In this document: positions 1-7,913 of the stretch, in pieces | How positions within the stretch are numbered: the first letter of the stretch is position 1 | Layout of the letters: every line of letters starts with the position of its first letter | Assembly: GCF_943736995.1 (NCBI RefSeq) | Contig: NZ_CALSFT010000002.1 | Coordinates: 186,001-250,000, forward strand | DNA: 64,000 nt | Origin: Sporosarcina sp. Marseille-Q4943 | Lineage (GTDB): Bacteria; Bacillota; Bacilli; Bacillales_A; Planococcaceae | Direction: 5' to 3' | Program-made: the position numbers and the translations under genes | The notes under the pieces: model-generated | Told to the model about the DNA's origin: nothing | The model's input: only the letters and a program-made list of their open reading frames with translations | Databases searched by the model: none

Positions 1-40
1 TTTTGGGGAATCGGCGTTTTTTTGTATGTGGCATGGCCGA

Positions 41-335
41 ATCGGTGGTAACGTGCCGGGCAACGGTGGTAAAGCGTTGGGAAGCGGTGGTAACGTGCTG
101 AGAGTCGGTGGTAAATCATCGAAAGTCGGTGGTAATGTGCTGAGCAACGGTGGTAAACACGTCCGAAGCGGTGGTAAACCAGTCGACATGACCAAACTTA
201 GGTGGTAATTAATGGTCGAACGGTGATAAAGTCGCCCGAGTCGGTGATAAACCTCCGAGAGTCGGTGATAAACTCCCCCAAGTCGGTGATAAAGCGCTGA
301 GAGTCGGTGATAAACCTCGGAAACTCGGTGATAAC
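41..335 (+). repeat. 21-bp period array, GGTGGTAA then GGTGATAA cores
   Basis: Fourteen copies of a CGGTGRTAA core lie at 43, 64, 85, 106, 127, 148, 169, 200, 221, 242, 263, 284, 305 and 326. The step is exactly 21 bp except one of 31 bp. The first block uses GGTGGTAA and the second GGTGATAA. The other half of each unit is variable but often ends in GAG. A T-run at 17-23, possibly the tail of an upstream terminator, lies just before. No ribosome binding site or protein-like product is seen, so I read it as a non-coding array. It fills the gene-free stretch before the first gene. Confidence 0.85.
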
Positions 336-434
336 CCCCATCAGCATATGCCGGTCAATCCCATGCATATAGTAAATGTAAGAGTTGTCCATTTGAGCAA
401 TTTCAGCATACAACATTTGAAAGGAGATGAACGG

Positions 435-896
435 ATGGGTGAATCGATGATGGATATACGGGAGCTGCGCAACTGTTACGGCCGGTTTGCGACGGGTGTG
501 ACGGTCGTGACGTGTGCGCATGAGCAAGGGAAGCATGGGATGACGGCCAATTCCTTCACTTCGGTTTCGCTTGATCCGCCGCTTGTGCTCGTGTCGGTGG
601 ATTGGCGTGCGAAAGCGTTGCCGTATTTGAAGAATAATCATTTTACGGTCAATATTTTACGGGAGAGCCAGCAGGGCACGGCAATGCATTTTGCGGGCAG
701 AGCCCAAGATCCCGCACCGTTTGAATGGGATGGCATTGAGATTAAAGGCTCGCTCGCCTTTATTGAATGTGAACCGTGGGCGGAGTATGATGGCGGCGAC
801 CATGTGCTAGTAGTCGGGAAAGTGAAACGGTTTGCATATGAAGATGGAACACCACTAGCTTTTTACGGCGGTAAGTTTTCAAAAGTGGAGATATGA
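435..896 (+). CDS. Flavin reductase component of a two-component aromatic hydroxylase
   Basis: This 153-residue protein belongs to the flavin reductase-like (HpaC/PheA2, FMN-binding split barrel) family. These enzymes use NAD(P)H to supply reduced flavin to a partner monooxygenase. Supporting sequence: FATGVTVVT near the N-terminus, the GMTANSFTSVSLDPPLVLVSV flavin-site block, and a C-terminal FYGGKF. The ATG at 435 is chosen because AAGGAG lies 8 bases upstream; a longer reading from 348 has no such site. The partner HpaB-type oxygenase is the next gene, after a probable weak terminator. Substrate is not determined by sequence; phenol is suggested by the downstream catechol genes. Confidence 0.88.
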   Translation: MGESMMDIRELRNCYGRFATGVTVVTCAHEQGKHGMTANSFTSVSLDPPLVLVSVDWRAKALPYLKNNHFTVNILRESQQGTAMHFAGRAQDPAPFEWDGIEIKGSLAFIECEPWAEYDGGDHVLVVGKVKRFAYEDGTPLAFYGGKFSKVEI

Positions 897-902
897 TTAA
901 AT

Positions 903-948
903 GACTGGCTTTCTAGAGGATGCATTCCCTGGTAGCCGGTCGTTTTTT
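903..948 (+). terminator. Probable terminator or attenuator after flavin reductase
   Basis: GACTGGCT at 903-910 pairs with AGCCGGTC at 934-941 (one wobble) and is followed by GTTTTTTAT. The loop is long (23 nt), so it may be only partly effective and set a different level of reductase versus oxygenase expression. Confidence 0.55.
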
Positions 949-1045
949 ATTTCGGCATGAAATCCGGCCATTTTGTCTCGCTTCGGCATTTTTCCTATGA
1001 GACAGGCATACGTATAGGTGTAATGGGACAAGGAGGAGTGAATTC

Positions 1046-2593
1046 ATGCCAGTTGAACAGGAAAAGAAGACGGTATTGCCATTGACAGGCAAGGAGTATT
1101 TGGAGAGCTTGAAGGACGGACGGGAAATTTGGCTGCATGGCGAGAAAGTGAAAGATGTGACGACACATCCGGCTTTCCGGAATGCTGCGAGGTCGATTGC
1201 ACGGCTGTATGATGCGTTGCATGACGAGAAGATGAAGGATGTTTTGACGGTCGAGACGGATACGGGGAATGGCGGCTTCACGCAGAAGTATTTCCGTGTG
1301 GACAAGAGTGCGCAAGACTTGTTGGAGTCCCGCGACGCAATTGCGCAATGGGCGCGCCTGACATATGGGCAGATGGGAAGGTCGCCGGATTATAAGGCGG
1401 CATTCCTCGCGACGCTCGGCGCGGACCCGGATTACTACGGGAAGTACGCGGATAATGCGCGGAGGTGGTACAAAGAAGCGCAGGAGCGGAATTGGTTCTT
1501 CAACCATGCAATCATCAATCCGCCAGTGGACAGGCATAAGCCGCTCGATGCCGTGGCTGACATTTTCGTCAGGGCAGTCGGGGAGACGGAGCAGGGGGTC
1601 ATCGTCAGCGGAGCGAAGATGGTCGCGACGGGGTCCGCATTGACGAATTATAACTTTGTCGCCCATTACGGCGCTGCGCCGATCACGAAGGAGGAGTTCG
1701 CACTCGTGTTCGTGGCGGCGATGGATACACCGGGCGTGAAGCTTGTCAGTCGTGCGTCGTATGAAATGAACGCCGCCGTCATGGGAAGCCCGTTCGACTA
1801 TCCATTGAGCAGCCGGTTCGATGAAAACGACTCGGTCCTTATTTTCGATAACGCGCTCATTCCATGGGAGAACATCATCATTTATAAAGACGTGGAGAAA
1901 GCAAACAGCTTTTTCGCGGACAGCGGTTTCCTCCACAGATTCACGTTCCACGGCGTGACGAGGCTTGCGGTCAAGCTTGACTTCGTTTCAGGTTTATTGC
2001 TGAAAGCCGTCAAGATGAACGGTTCCGACCAATTCCGCGGCGTCCAAGTGAATGTCGGCGAGGTGCTTGCCTGGAAGAACATGTTCTGGGCGCTAAGCGA
2101 CGCAATGGCATTGAACCCGGACGAAGGGCGGAACGGGACGAAGCTGCCGAATTTGAATTACGGGCTTGCGTACCGGATGTTCATGTCCGAAGGGTGGCCG
2201 CGGGTGAAGGAAATTATCGAGAACGTCGTCGCGGGAAGCTTAATCGCGCAGCCGTCCAGCTCAAGAGACTTCCAAAATCCGGAGCTGCGTCCGCTGTTGG
2301 ATAAACTATATCGCGGTTCATACGGCGTAGGGGCAGAAGAGAAGATCAAGCTCATCAAATTACTGTGGGATGCCATCGGGACGGAATATGGCGGCAGGCA
2401 CGAACTGTATGAGCGCAACTACTCCGGCAACCACGAAAACATCCGTCTCGAAAACTTGGTCGTCGCCAATATGAGCGGGCAAGCCGACCAGTTCGAGAAG
2501 TTCGCCGAGGAGTGCTTGAATGACTACGATCTGAACGGTTGGACGAACGATACGTGGATCAATCCGGACGATGTGAGCTATTTTAAAGAATGA
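1046..2593 (+). CDS. HpaB/PheA1-family FADH2-dependent aromatic monooxygenase, oxygenase component
   Basis: A 515-residue protein of the 4-hydroxyphenylacetate 3-hydroxylase family, which uses free reduced FAD to ortho-hydroxylate a phenol. It has the family's acyl-CoA-dehydrogenase-like layout, with the N-terminal TGKEYLESLKDGREIW opening, the central NNxAxxNHxIINPPVDRH-type block (seen as WFFNHAIINPPVDRH) and the GTEYGGRHELYERNYSG C-terminal segment. Start has a good AAGGAGGAG site. It begins a tightly coupled run of genes for catechol ortho cleavage, so a Geobacillus PheA-like role (phenol to catechol) is the best inference. 4-hydroxyphenylacetate is less likely because no homoprotocatechuate genes are present. 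Confidence 0.88.
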   Translation: MPVEQEKKTVLPLTGKEYLESLKDGREIWLHGEKVKDVTTHPAFRNAARSIARLYDALHDEKMKDVLTVETDTGNGGFTQKYFRVDKSAQDLLESRDAIAQWARLTYGQMGRSPDYKAAFLATLGADPDYYGKYADNARRWYKEAQERNWFFNHAIINPPVDRHKPLDAVADIFVRAVGETEQGVIVSGAKMVATGSALTNYNFVAHYGAAPITKEEFALVFVAAMDTPGVKLVSRASYEMNAAVMGSPFDYPLSSRFDENDSVLIFDNALIPWENIIIYKDVEKANSFFADSGFLHRFTFHGVTRLAVKLDFVSGLLLKAVKMNGSDQFRGVQVNVGEVLAWKNMFWALSDAMALNPDEGRNGTKLPNLNYGLAYRMFMSEGWPRVKEIIENVVAGSLIAQPSSSRDFQNPELRPLLDKLYRGSYGVGAEEKIKLIKLLWDAIGTEYGGRHELYERNYSGNHENIRLENLVVANMSGQADQFEKFAEECLNDYDLNGWTNDTWINPDDVSYFKE

Positions 2594-3438
2594 CAAAACG
2601 ACAATACAAAGTGGAACTGGAAGGGCGTTATTTGCAAGTCGTCGATTACCCAGGCGAAAAGGGGACGATCATCGCGCTTCATGGTCTTACCGGCACACAT
2701 AAGAACATGCTTCATTATGCGCAAAGCTTGCAGGGCGATTATCGAGTCATCGCCTGCGATCTGCGGGGAAGGGGCGACAGTTCGGGGATGGATGTCGCCT
2801 CCATCTTTTCTCATGCCGAGGACATAAAGGAACTGATTGCCATTTTGGGAATAAAAGACCCGATTTTGCTCGGCCATTCCATGGGTGCTTTCATTTCCGC
2901 ACTCGTGGCTAGCGAAATGCCATCGGTGAAAGGGCTTGTCTTGCTGGACGGCGCCGCGCGGATGTCGGGACGCCAGCACGATATTGTCAGGCCGTCGCTC
3001 GGGAGGCTCCGGAAGACGTATGAATCCAAACGGGCGTATGTCGAGGAGCTGCGGCAACTTTACAAACGACTCGGCATCAAGTGGACTGATGCCGTACAAG
3101 AAATTGTGGAGTATGAAATTCATGGAACGGGCAACGGGTGGATGCATAAATCGGCGTATGAAAATATAGAAGAGGACTTTGCGAGCTTTGATTTTTTCAA
3201 CCCGATTGAAGTGATGGGAAAAATCGCTTGCGAAACGTTGCTTATCCAGGCGGACGGGGGAATCGGACCGCTCCCTCCGTTCTTCACGGATGCCGATTAC
3301 GAAGAGACGAAAATACACACATCGAAACTGGTAACGTTCAATTCGGATAGCAATCATTACACGATGGTCTTTGAAAAACAGGATGACATCTTGACGGCAA
3401 TCCGCGATTTCTTGGCTGGGGTGATCTTGGATGAGTGA
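2590..3438 (+). CDS. Alpha/beta hydrolase, probable 3-oxoadipate enol-lactonase role
   Basis: 282 residues with an alpha/beta-hydrolase fold: oxyanion region ALHGLTG, nucleophile elbow GHSMG (Ser near residue 96), and a C-terminal SNHYTM histidine. It overlaps the oxygenase stop by ATGA, so translation is coupled. In catechol ortho pathways the enol-lactone is opened by PcaD/CatD, an enzyme of this fold, and no other candidate lies in the operon. The assignment rests on context; an ester- or meta-cleavage hydrolase cannot be excluded from sequence alone. Confidence 0.72.
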   Translation: MTKRQYKVELEGRYLQVVDYPGEKGTIIALHGLTGTHKNMLHYAQSLQGDYRVIACDLRGRGDSSGMDVASIFSHAEDIKELIAILGIKDPILLGHSMGAFISALVASEMPSVKGLVLLDGAARMSGRQHDIVRPSLGRLRKTYESKRAYVEELRQLYKRLGIKWTDAVQEIVEYEIHGTGNGWMHKSAYENIEEDFASFDFFNPIEVMGKIACETLLIQADGGIGPLPPFFTDADYEETKIHTSKLVTFNSDSNHYTMVFEKQDDILTAIRDFLAGVILDE

Positions 3439-4138
3439 AGGATTGGCTTACTTCAAGGAAGTATATGGCGCAGTTCCTGGATGGGTCGAAAAAATGCATG
3501 CCTACCGACCAGATGCGCTTGATCATTACACAAGCTTGCGAAGCGCCATCATGGGGGACGGGCTTTTATCCGGAAAGGAAAAAGACCTCCTTCTCGTTGG
3601 AATCAATGCAGCGAGATGCTACGAGCGGAGCATGCTCTATCATACGAAAGGTGCCATAGATGGGGGTGCCACCATTCCAGAGCTGATCGAGTACTTACTC
3701 GTCGCGTACCGGTATGGAGGGCTCAAGTCGATGCAAACCGGCATCCAATCCGTGAAGTACGCACGTTCATTGAATGGATTGCCGGAAGGACAGCTGCCTT
3801 ATGGTGTTTGTAACGAGCATATTTTAAGTTATTTTATCTCCATCTTAGATGATGAGGATGCATGGTTTGTATCGAACATATTGAAGGCGCCGGAGGAACT
3901 GTGTAACGATTTGCTGTTAGTAAATGGAAACGTCAGTGCGAAGATGAAATCTCTGCTGATGGTCGGCATCCATAGTACTTGCCTGCAAGGAACGGAAGCT
4001 GGGAAATGGATGGAGAAGGCTCGGGCGAATGGGGCGACTGAAGGAGAGTTGGCGGAAGTTGGACTCATCTGCCTGTTGACCGCGGGTATCCCCGCTTGGT
4101 TCGAGGCGAGCGATTCCTTGCGTGAAGGGGGCGACTAA
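3431..4138 (+). CDS. Carboxymuconolactone decarboxylase-like (double CMD domain) protein
   Basis: 235 residues with two CMD/AhpD-like helical repeats. The first (about residues 30-100) carries CYERSMLYHTKGAIDGGAT, the usual E...H...G pattern. The second (about 150-225) has a matching KARANGATEGELAEV block without the His. It overlaps the hydrolase by 8 bases. A true protocatechuate-branch decarboxylase would have no substrate here, because the other genes point to the catechol branch. I infer it may substitute for muconolactone isomerase (CatC), which is absent, or be an accessory protein. Function not established. Confidence 0.65.
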   Translation: MSEGLAYFKEVYGAVPGWVEKMHAYRPDALDHYTSLRSAIMGDGLLSGKEKDLLLVGINAARCYERSMLYHTKGAIDGGATIPELIEYLLVAYRYGGLKSMQTGIQSVKYARSLNGLPEGQLPYGVCNEHILSYFISILDDEDAWFVSNILKAPEELCNDLLLVNGNVSAKMKSLLMVGIHSTCLQGTEAGKWMEKARANGATEGELAEVGLICLLTAGIPAWFEASDSLREGGD

Positions 4139-4139
4139 T

Positions 4140-4865
4140 ATGGCCATCGTCTATGAACGAGTTGAAAATGCTCTTTCGGCAATCAAAAGCGGGATGACAA
4201 TCATGGTAGGGGGCTTCGGGCTCGTCGGCGCGCCGCTCACATTGATTGAAGGTCTCACGGGGAAAGACGTCGATGGGCTGACAATCATTAGCAATAATCT
4301 TGGTGAAGCGGGCGAAGGGCTCGGCGTGCTGCTCCGTCAGCGGAAAATCCGAAGAGCGATCGGCTCCTACTTTACGAGCAACCGGGAAGTCGGCGAAGCG
4401 TTTCAGCGCGGGGAAATTGAACTGCAGCTGCTGCCTCAAGGGACATTGGCAGAAGCGATGCGTGCAGGTGGTGCTGGAATCGGCGGATTCTATACGAAGA
4501 CCGGAGTCGGAACGGAGCTCGCGCAAGGGAAAGAGGTACGGGAAATCAATGGGGATCCATATCTTTTCGAACAGGCCTTGAAAGCGGATGTGGCGCTCAT
4601 CCGTGCGCATAAGGCGGACACGCTCGGCAATCTCATCTATTATAAGACCGCCCGGAATTTCAACCCGGTCATGGCGACTGCCGCGGATCTAGTCATTGCA
4701 GAGGTGGATGAAATTGTTGCAGCCGGAGAGCTATCCGCTGAAGAAATCATCACGCCCCATCTATTCGTCGACAGGCTGATCGTTGCAAAGAAAATCCTGA
4801 CGAAGGAAGGTGTCGTCCATCGAAAACAATGTGCAAGAGCTGATTGCGAGGCGTGCTGCCAATGA
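4140..4865 (+). CDS. pcaI: 3-oxoacid (3-oxoadipate) CoA-transferase subunit A
   Basis: 241 residues, family I CoA-transferase alpha subunit: GMTIMVGGFGLVGAP near the start and the GGAGIGGFYTKTGVGT block. It transfers CoA from succinyl-CoA to a 3-oxoacid together with the next gene product. ATG at 4140 is chosen, two bases after the CMD stop and with GAAGGGGG upstream; a longer GTG reading overlaps the CMD gene. ScoA-type acetoacetate transferases look similar; the catechol context favours 3-oxoadipate. The last residues overlap the start of subunit B. Confidence 0.82.
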   Translation: MAIVYERVENALSAIKSGMTIMVGGFGLVGAPLTLIEGLTGKDVDGLTIISNNLGEAGEGLGVLLRQRKIRRAIGSYFTSNREVGEAFQRGEIELQLLPQGTLAEAMRAGGAGIGGFYTKTGVGTELAQGKEVREINGDPYLFEQALKADVALIRAHKADTLGNLIYYKTARNFNPVMATAADLVIAEVDEIVAAGELSAEEIITPHLFVDRLIVAKKILTKEGVVHRKQCARADCEACCQ

Positions 4866-5454
4866 ACTGAAAGGCCCTTCTGTCGTGAACTTGGGCATCG
4901 GCATCCCGACACTCGTCGCGAAGTACGTTGAAGATGAGCTTGTCCACTTTCATACGGAAAACGGTTTGTTAGGCGTAACGGATGTGGAGGAAGAGGATCC
5001 GAACTTAGTGAACGCAGGCAAATTGCCGGTCGGCGAACGGGTAGGTGCTTCGTTTTTCAGCAGTGCAGAATCGTTCGGGATGATCCGCGGCGGGCATGTC
5101 GATGTTGCGATCCTCGGCGCCTTGCAAGTCGATGAAACCGGACGCATTGCCAACTGGGCCATTCCCGGAAAAAACATCATCGGGGTTGGCGGCGCGATGG
5201 ATCTGCTCGTAGGTGCCAAGAAAGTGATCGTGACGACTTCCCATTTGACGAAGGACGGCAAAAGCAAGCTGATGAAAACATGCACATTCCCGCTCACGTC
5301 AACCCGCAGCGTCGATATGATCATTACCGAGTTGGCCGTGTTCGCTGTCGTGAATGAACAGCTAGTGCTCACGGAACTCATGCCTGGCGCCACAATCGAG
5401 AAAGTTCGGGAAAGTACGGAGGCCGATTTCGTCGAGGGAGGGTTTGAGCTATGA
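4810..5454 (+). CDS. pcaJ: 3-oxoacid (3-oxoadipate) CoA-transferase subunit B
   Basis: 214 residues, beta subunit of a family I CoA-transferase: NLGIGIPTLVAKYV and the catalytic Glu in HTENGLLG (near residue 50), followed by GGHVDVAILGALQVD and the C-terminal GATIEKVRESTEADF. The gene starts inside the end of subunit A. The exact start is uncertain, since GTG 4810 overlaps its own GAAGGAAGG site and another GTG lies at 4831. It precedes catB with a 4-base overlap. Confidence 0.83.
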   Translation: MSSIENNVQELIARRAANELKGPSVVNLGIGIPTLVAKYVEDELVHFHTENGLLGVTDVEEEDPNLVNAGKLPVGERVGASFFSSAESFGMIRGGHVDVAILGALQVDETGRIANWAIPGKNIIGVGGAMDLLVGAKKVIVTTSHLTKDGKSKLMKTCTFPLTSTRSVDMIITELAVFAVVNEQLVLTELMPGATIEKVRESTEADFVEGGFEL

Positions 5455-6566
5455 ACATTCAAACGCTTGATGTCCTCATTGTCGACCTTCCGACGATCCG
5501 GCCGCATCAGCTTGCGATGCATACGATTGTCATGCAGACGATCATCCTCGTCCGGGTGACCGGGGAGGGCGGGCTGGAAGGCTGGGGGGAAGTTGCGACG
5601 ATCGGCGGTGCTTCGTATTGTGCCGAAACACCGGAAGCAATCAAAATGAATATCGAAAAGTATATAAAGCCTCTCGTCATCGGACGGAAGGCAGCCCATT
5701 TCAATGCGATTTCGCATACCGTCAACAAGCATGTCGTCGGCAACACGTTTGCGAAGGCGGCGGTGGAAGCGGCGATTGTCGAGCTTGCGGCGAAGGAAAA
5801 GGGAATGCCTGTCCATGAATTATTCGGTGGGCAAATCCACGCATCATTGCCCGTCGCTTGGACGCTCGCGAGCGGGGATACGCGAAGGGATATTGAAGAG
5901 GCGAAGGAAAGCTTGCATGCGAAACGGCATAACATTTTCAAGTTGAAAATCGGCATGGGTGATCCGAAGCGGAATGTCGCCCACGTGCTGAAGATCAAGG
6001 AAGCTGTCGGTGACGAGGCGAGTGTCCGGGTCGATGTCAATCAAGCTTGGGACGAGACGACCGCGATGTATTGCATCGAAGCGTTGGAGGATGGCTGCAT
6101 CGACTTGATTGAACAGCCATTGCCCGCTTGGAATAAAGAAGGGATGGCGCGCCTGACGTCAAGATTCAAAGTTCCAATCATGGCGGATGAATCGCTAAGT
6201 TCGTTGGAAGAGGTATATCAAGTGGCGAAGAACCGTGCGGGAAATGTTTTTTCCATCAAGCCCGCGAATGTCGGTGGCCTTACCGCGACGAAAAAGGCGG
6301 CGGCCATTGCGGAAGCGGCAGGCATTTCGCTATACGGCGGAACGATGATCGAATCGTCGCTTGGGACAGCCATTTCCGCGCATCTCTATTCGACAATCCC
6401 TGAAATGAAGTACGGCACGGAGCTGTTCGGCCCGCTATTATTCACAGACACAATTACATTAAATGCGATTAGATATGAAGATTTTCAGTTGAAAGTCCCG
6501 AGCGGACCAGGCTATGGCATGGAGATGGATGTGGAGAAGATTTTCCATTACGCAAGGGATTACTAA
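5451..6566 (+). CDS. catB: Muconate cycloisomerase (enolase superfamily, MLE subgroup)
   Basis: 371 residues. Visible enolase-superfamily features: KLKIG (KxK catalytic lysine), VDVNQAW and EQPL and ADES supplying the three acidic metal ligands, SIKPANVGG second-barrel lysine, and GTMIESSLG near the C-terminus. The enzyme lactonises cis,cis-muconate to muconolactone. It sits between the CoA-transferase pair and the ring-cleaving dioxygenase, which fits exactly. Some MLE-subgroup members are dipeptide epimerases or o-succinylbenzoate synthases; context argues against these. Confidence 0.87.
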   Translation: MNIQTLDVLIVDLPTIRPHQLAMHTIVMQTIILVRVTGEGGLEGWGEVATIGGASYCAETPEAIKMNIEKYIKPLVIGRKAAHFNAISHTVNKHVVGNTFAKAAVEAAIVELAAKEKGMPVHELFGGQIHASLPVAWTLASGDTRRDIEEAKESLHAKRHNIFKLKIGMGDPKRNVAHVLKIKEAVGDEASVRVDVNQAWDETTAMYCIEALEDGCIDLIEQPLPAWNKEGMARLTSRFKVPIMADESLSSLEEVYQVAKNRAGNVFSIKPANVGGLTATKKAAAIAEAAGISLYGGTMIESSLGTAISAHLYSTIPEMKYGTELFGPLLFTDTITLNAIRYEDFQLKVPSGPGYGMEMDVEKIFHYARDY

Positions 6567-6593
6567 TAAACCAAAAAACGAAAGGATGAAGAG

Positions 6594-7385
6594 ATGAATC
6601 AAAAAGTGGTGGATGTTTATAATGGAATGGTCGTTAAATTTAAGGAATTAATTCGGGAGCATGAGCTTGACCATAATGATTACCAGGCTCTCGTCAATTG
6701 GGCGGACGAACTTGGACGTGCTGGTGAAATTCCGCTATTCATGGATGTTTTCTTTGAAACGCACGCCCTGCAGGAAATGTTTAAAAACGTAGAAGGGACG
6801 GAGCCGACGATCCTCGGGCCATTCTATCTTGAAAACGCGACAGAAATCGAAAATCCAGGCGTCATGCCGATGCGCGATGAGGAGAAGGGCGACGTGTTTT
6901 TCTTCAGTGGAACCGTCACCGACGTAGACGGCAACCCGCTGGCGAATACGAAAGTGGACATTTGGCAGGCGGATTCGAATGGAGAGTACTCAGGATTTGC
7001 GGAAGGAATTCCGGCAGAAAACTTGCGGGCGGTGCTGTTCACGGACGAGAATGGAAAATTCGAAGTGCAAACAATCGTCCCAGGCGACTACTCGATTCCG
7101 ACGGGCGGACCGACAGGCAAATTCCTGACATGGATCGACTCCCATCCATTCCGACCAGCCCATCTCCACTTCCTATTCAGACCACAAAACGGCGATCCAT
7201 TGATCTCCCAAGTATTCTTCGAAGGGAATCAATACTTGGACAACGACGTTGCGAATGGGGTGCGCGGAACGCTTATTACGAAATTGGAGAAGCATGACGG
7301 GGCGGAAAAAGGGTTGGATGCTGACTTCTACACAGCCCATTTGGATTTCAAGCTACGCCTACAGGATAAGCCTGTTTATAGTTGA
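6594..7385 (+). CDS. catA: Catechol 1,2-dioxygenase (intradiol)
   Basis: 263 residues: a helical N-terminal dimerisation region (about 1-75), the intradiol signature from LGPFYLENA through the FSGTVTDVDGNPLANTKVDIWQ segment, and Fe(III) ligands visible as Tyr in GEYSGF, Tyr in GDYSIP and two His in RPAHLHF. It cleaves catechol to cis,cis-muconate, the substrate of catB. An AAAGGATG site precedes ATG 6594 and a strong terminator follows. Hydroxyquinol 1,2-dioxygenases are close relatives, so the exact diol is not proven. Confidence 0.87.
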   Translation: MNQKVVDVYNGMVVKFKELIREHELDHNDYQALVNWADELGRAGEIPLFMDVFFETHALQEMFKNVEGTEPTILGPFYLENATEIENPGVMPMRDEEKGDVFFFSGTVTDVDGNPLANTKVDIWQADSNGEYSGFAEGIPAENLRAVLFTDENGKFEVQTIVPGDYSIPTGGPTGKFLTWIDSHPFRPAHLHFLFRPQNGDPLISQVFFEGNQYLDNDVANGVRGTLITKLEKHDGAEKGLDADFYTAHLDFKLRLQDKPVYS

Positions 7386-7399
7386 TAGATTGGAAAGCG

Positions 7400-7436
7400 A
7401 TGCACACAGCGGGGGTGGCTGTGTGCATTGTTTTTA
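7400..7436 (+). terminator. Terminator of the aromatic operon
   Basis: Perfect 10-bp stem ATGCACACAG / CTGTGTGCAT (7400-7409 and 7419-7428) followed by TGTTTTTA. Confidence 0.92.
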
Positions 7437-7460
7437 TTGTGAAGTGAGTGGGTTTTAGTC

Positions 7461-7550
7461 ACGGAACGAGCAAAACTAGTCCGAACTCGAGCATAAATTG
7501 CCCAAACTGGCGCAAAAACCACTCGGGCTCGAGCAAAACTTTCGACGAGT
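7461..7550 (+). repeat. 21-bp period array, CGAGCAAAACT core
   Basis: Four copies of a CGAGCAAAACT-like core at 7467, 7488, 7509 and 7530, exactly 21 bp apart, about 30 bp after the catA terminator. Core degenerates in copies 2 and 3. Different word from the other arrays but same period. Non-coding as far as I can see. Confidence 0.75.
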
Positions 7551-7806
7551 GTCCTTGTTGATTAGCGAAGGGCATTTGGCACGAGTTGGCATCTGATAAA
7601 AACAGTGTGTGGAAATGGGGGATAAGTTAAAGAACATCCTTAAGCAATGCGGGTAAATGCCGTCAAGTATGGTATTCCTTTGAAGAAGGAAACAAAAAAG
7701 AAATAATTAGATTCAACCTCCATCAAGCAGCTGATAGATGTTCTTTTACGTATGATATAAAACCTTCTGTTAGACGATTTCAAAGATAGTATGATACGTA
7801 TCAAGA
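7551..7806. other. Gene-poor stretch at left edge of the AT-rich island
   Basis: No convincing gene. A 19-codon plus-strand reading at about 7647-7706 (MRVNAVKYGIPLKKE..., stop TAA) looks like the C-terminal tail of some lost protein but lacks a ribosome site and an upstream open frame. Base composition turns AT-rich around 7670, so the boundary of the transferred segment probably lies here. Confidence 0.35.
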
Positions 7807-7852
7807 TTAAAAAAAGAGGATATATGCTCAAATATTGCACATAATATCCTCT
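7807..7852 (-). terminator. Terminator downstream of the ABC exporter
   Basis: On the minus strand AGAGGATAT pairs with ATATCCTCT (7844-7852 and 7815-7823) and runs into seven T. Located 60 bases after the ABC gene stop. Confidence 0.85.
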
Positions 7853-7913
7853 TATTAGTTTTATCTATTTAATCTGCCATCTTTTTCAATTTCAAGACTG
7901 TGATTAACCAACG

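Noticed and set aside
41..335. CRISPR array
   Set aside because: Units are 21 bp with only about 9-12 conserved bases and no spacer-length unique sequences; no cas genes.
26..641. Repeat-encoded protein readings across the first array (for example ITDSRRF-type heptad repeats)
   Set aside because: They exist because 21 is a multiple of three; no ribosome site, and similar readings appear in every array on both strands.
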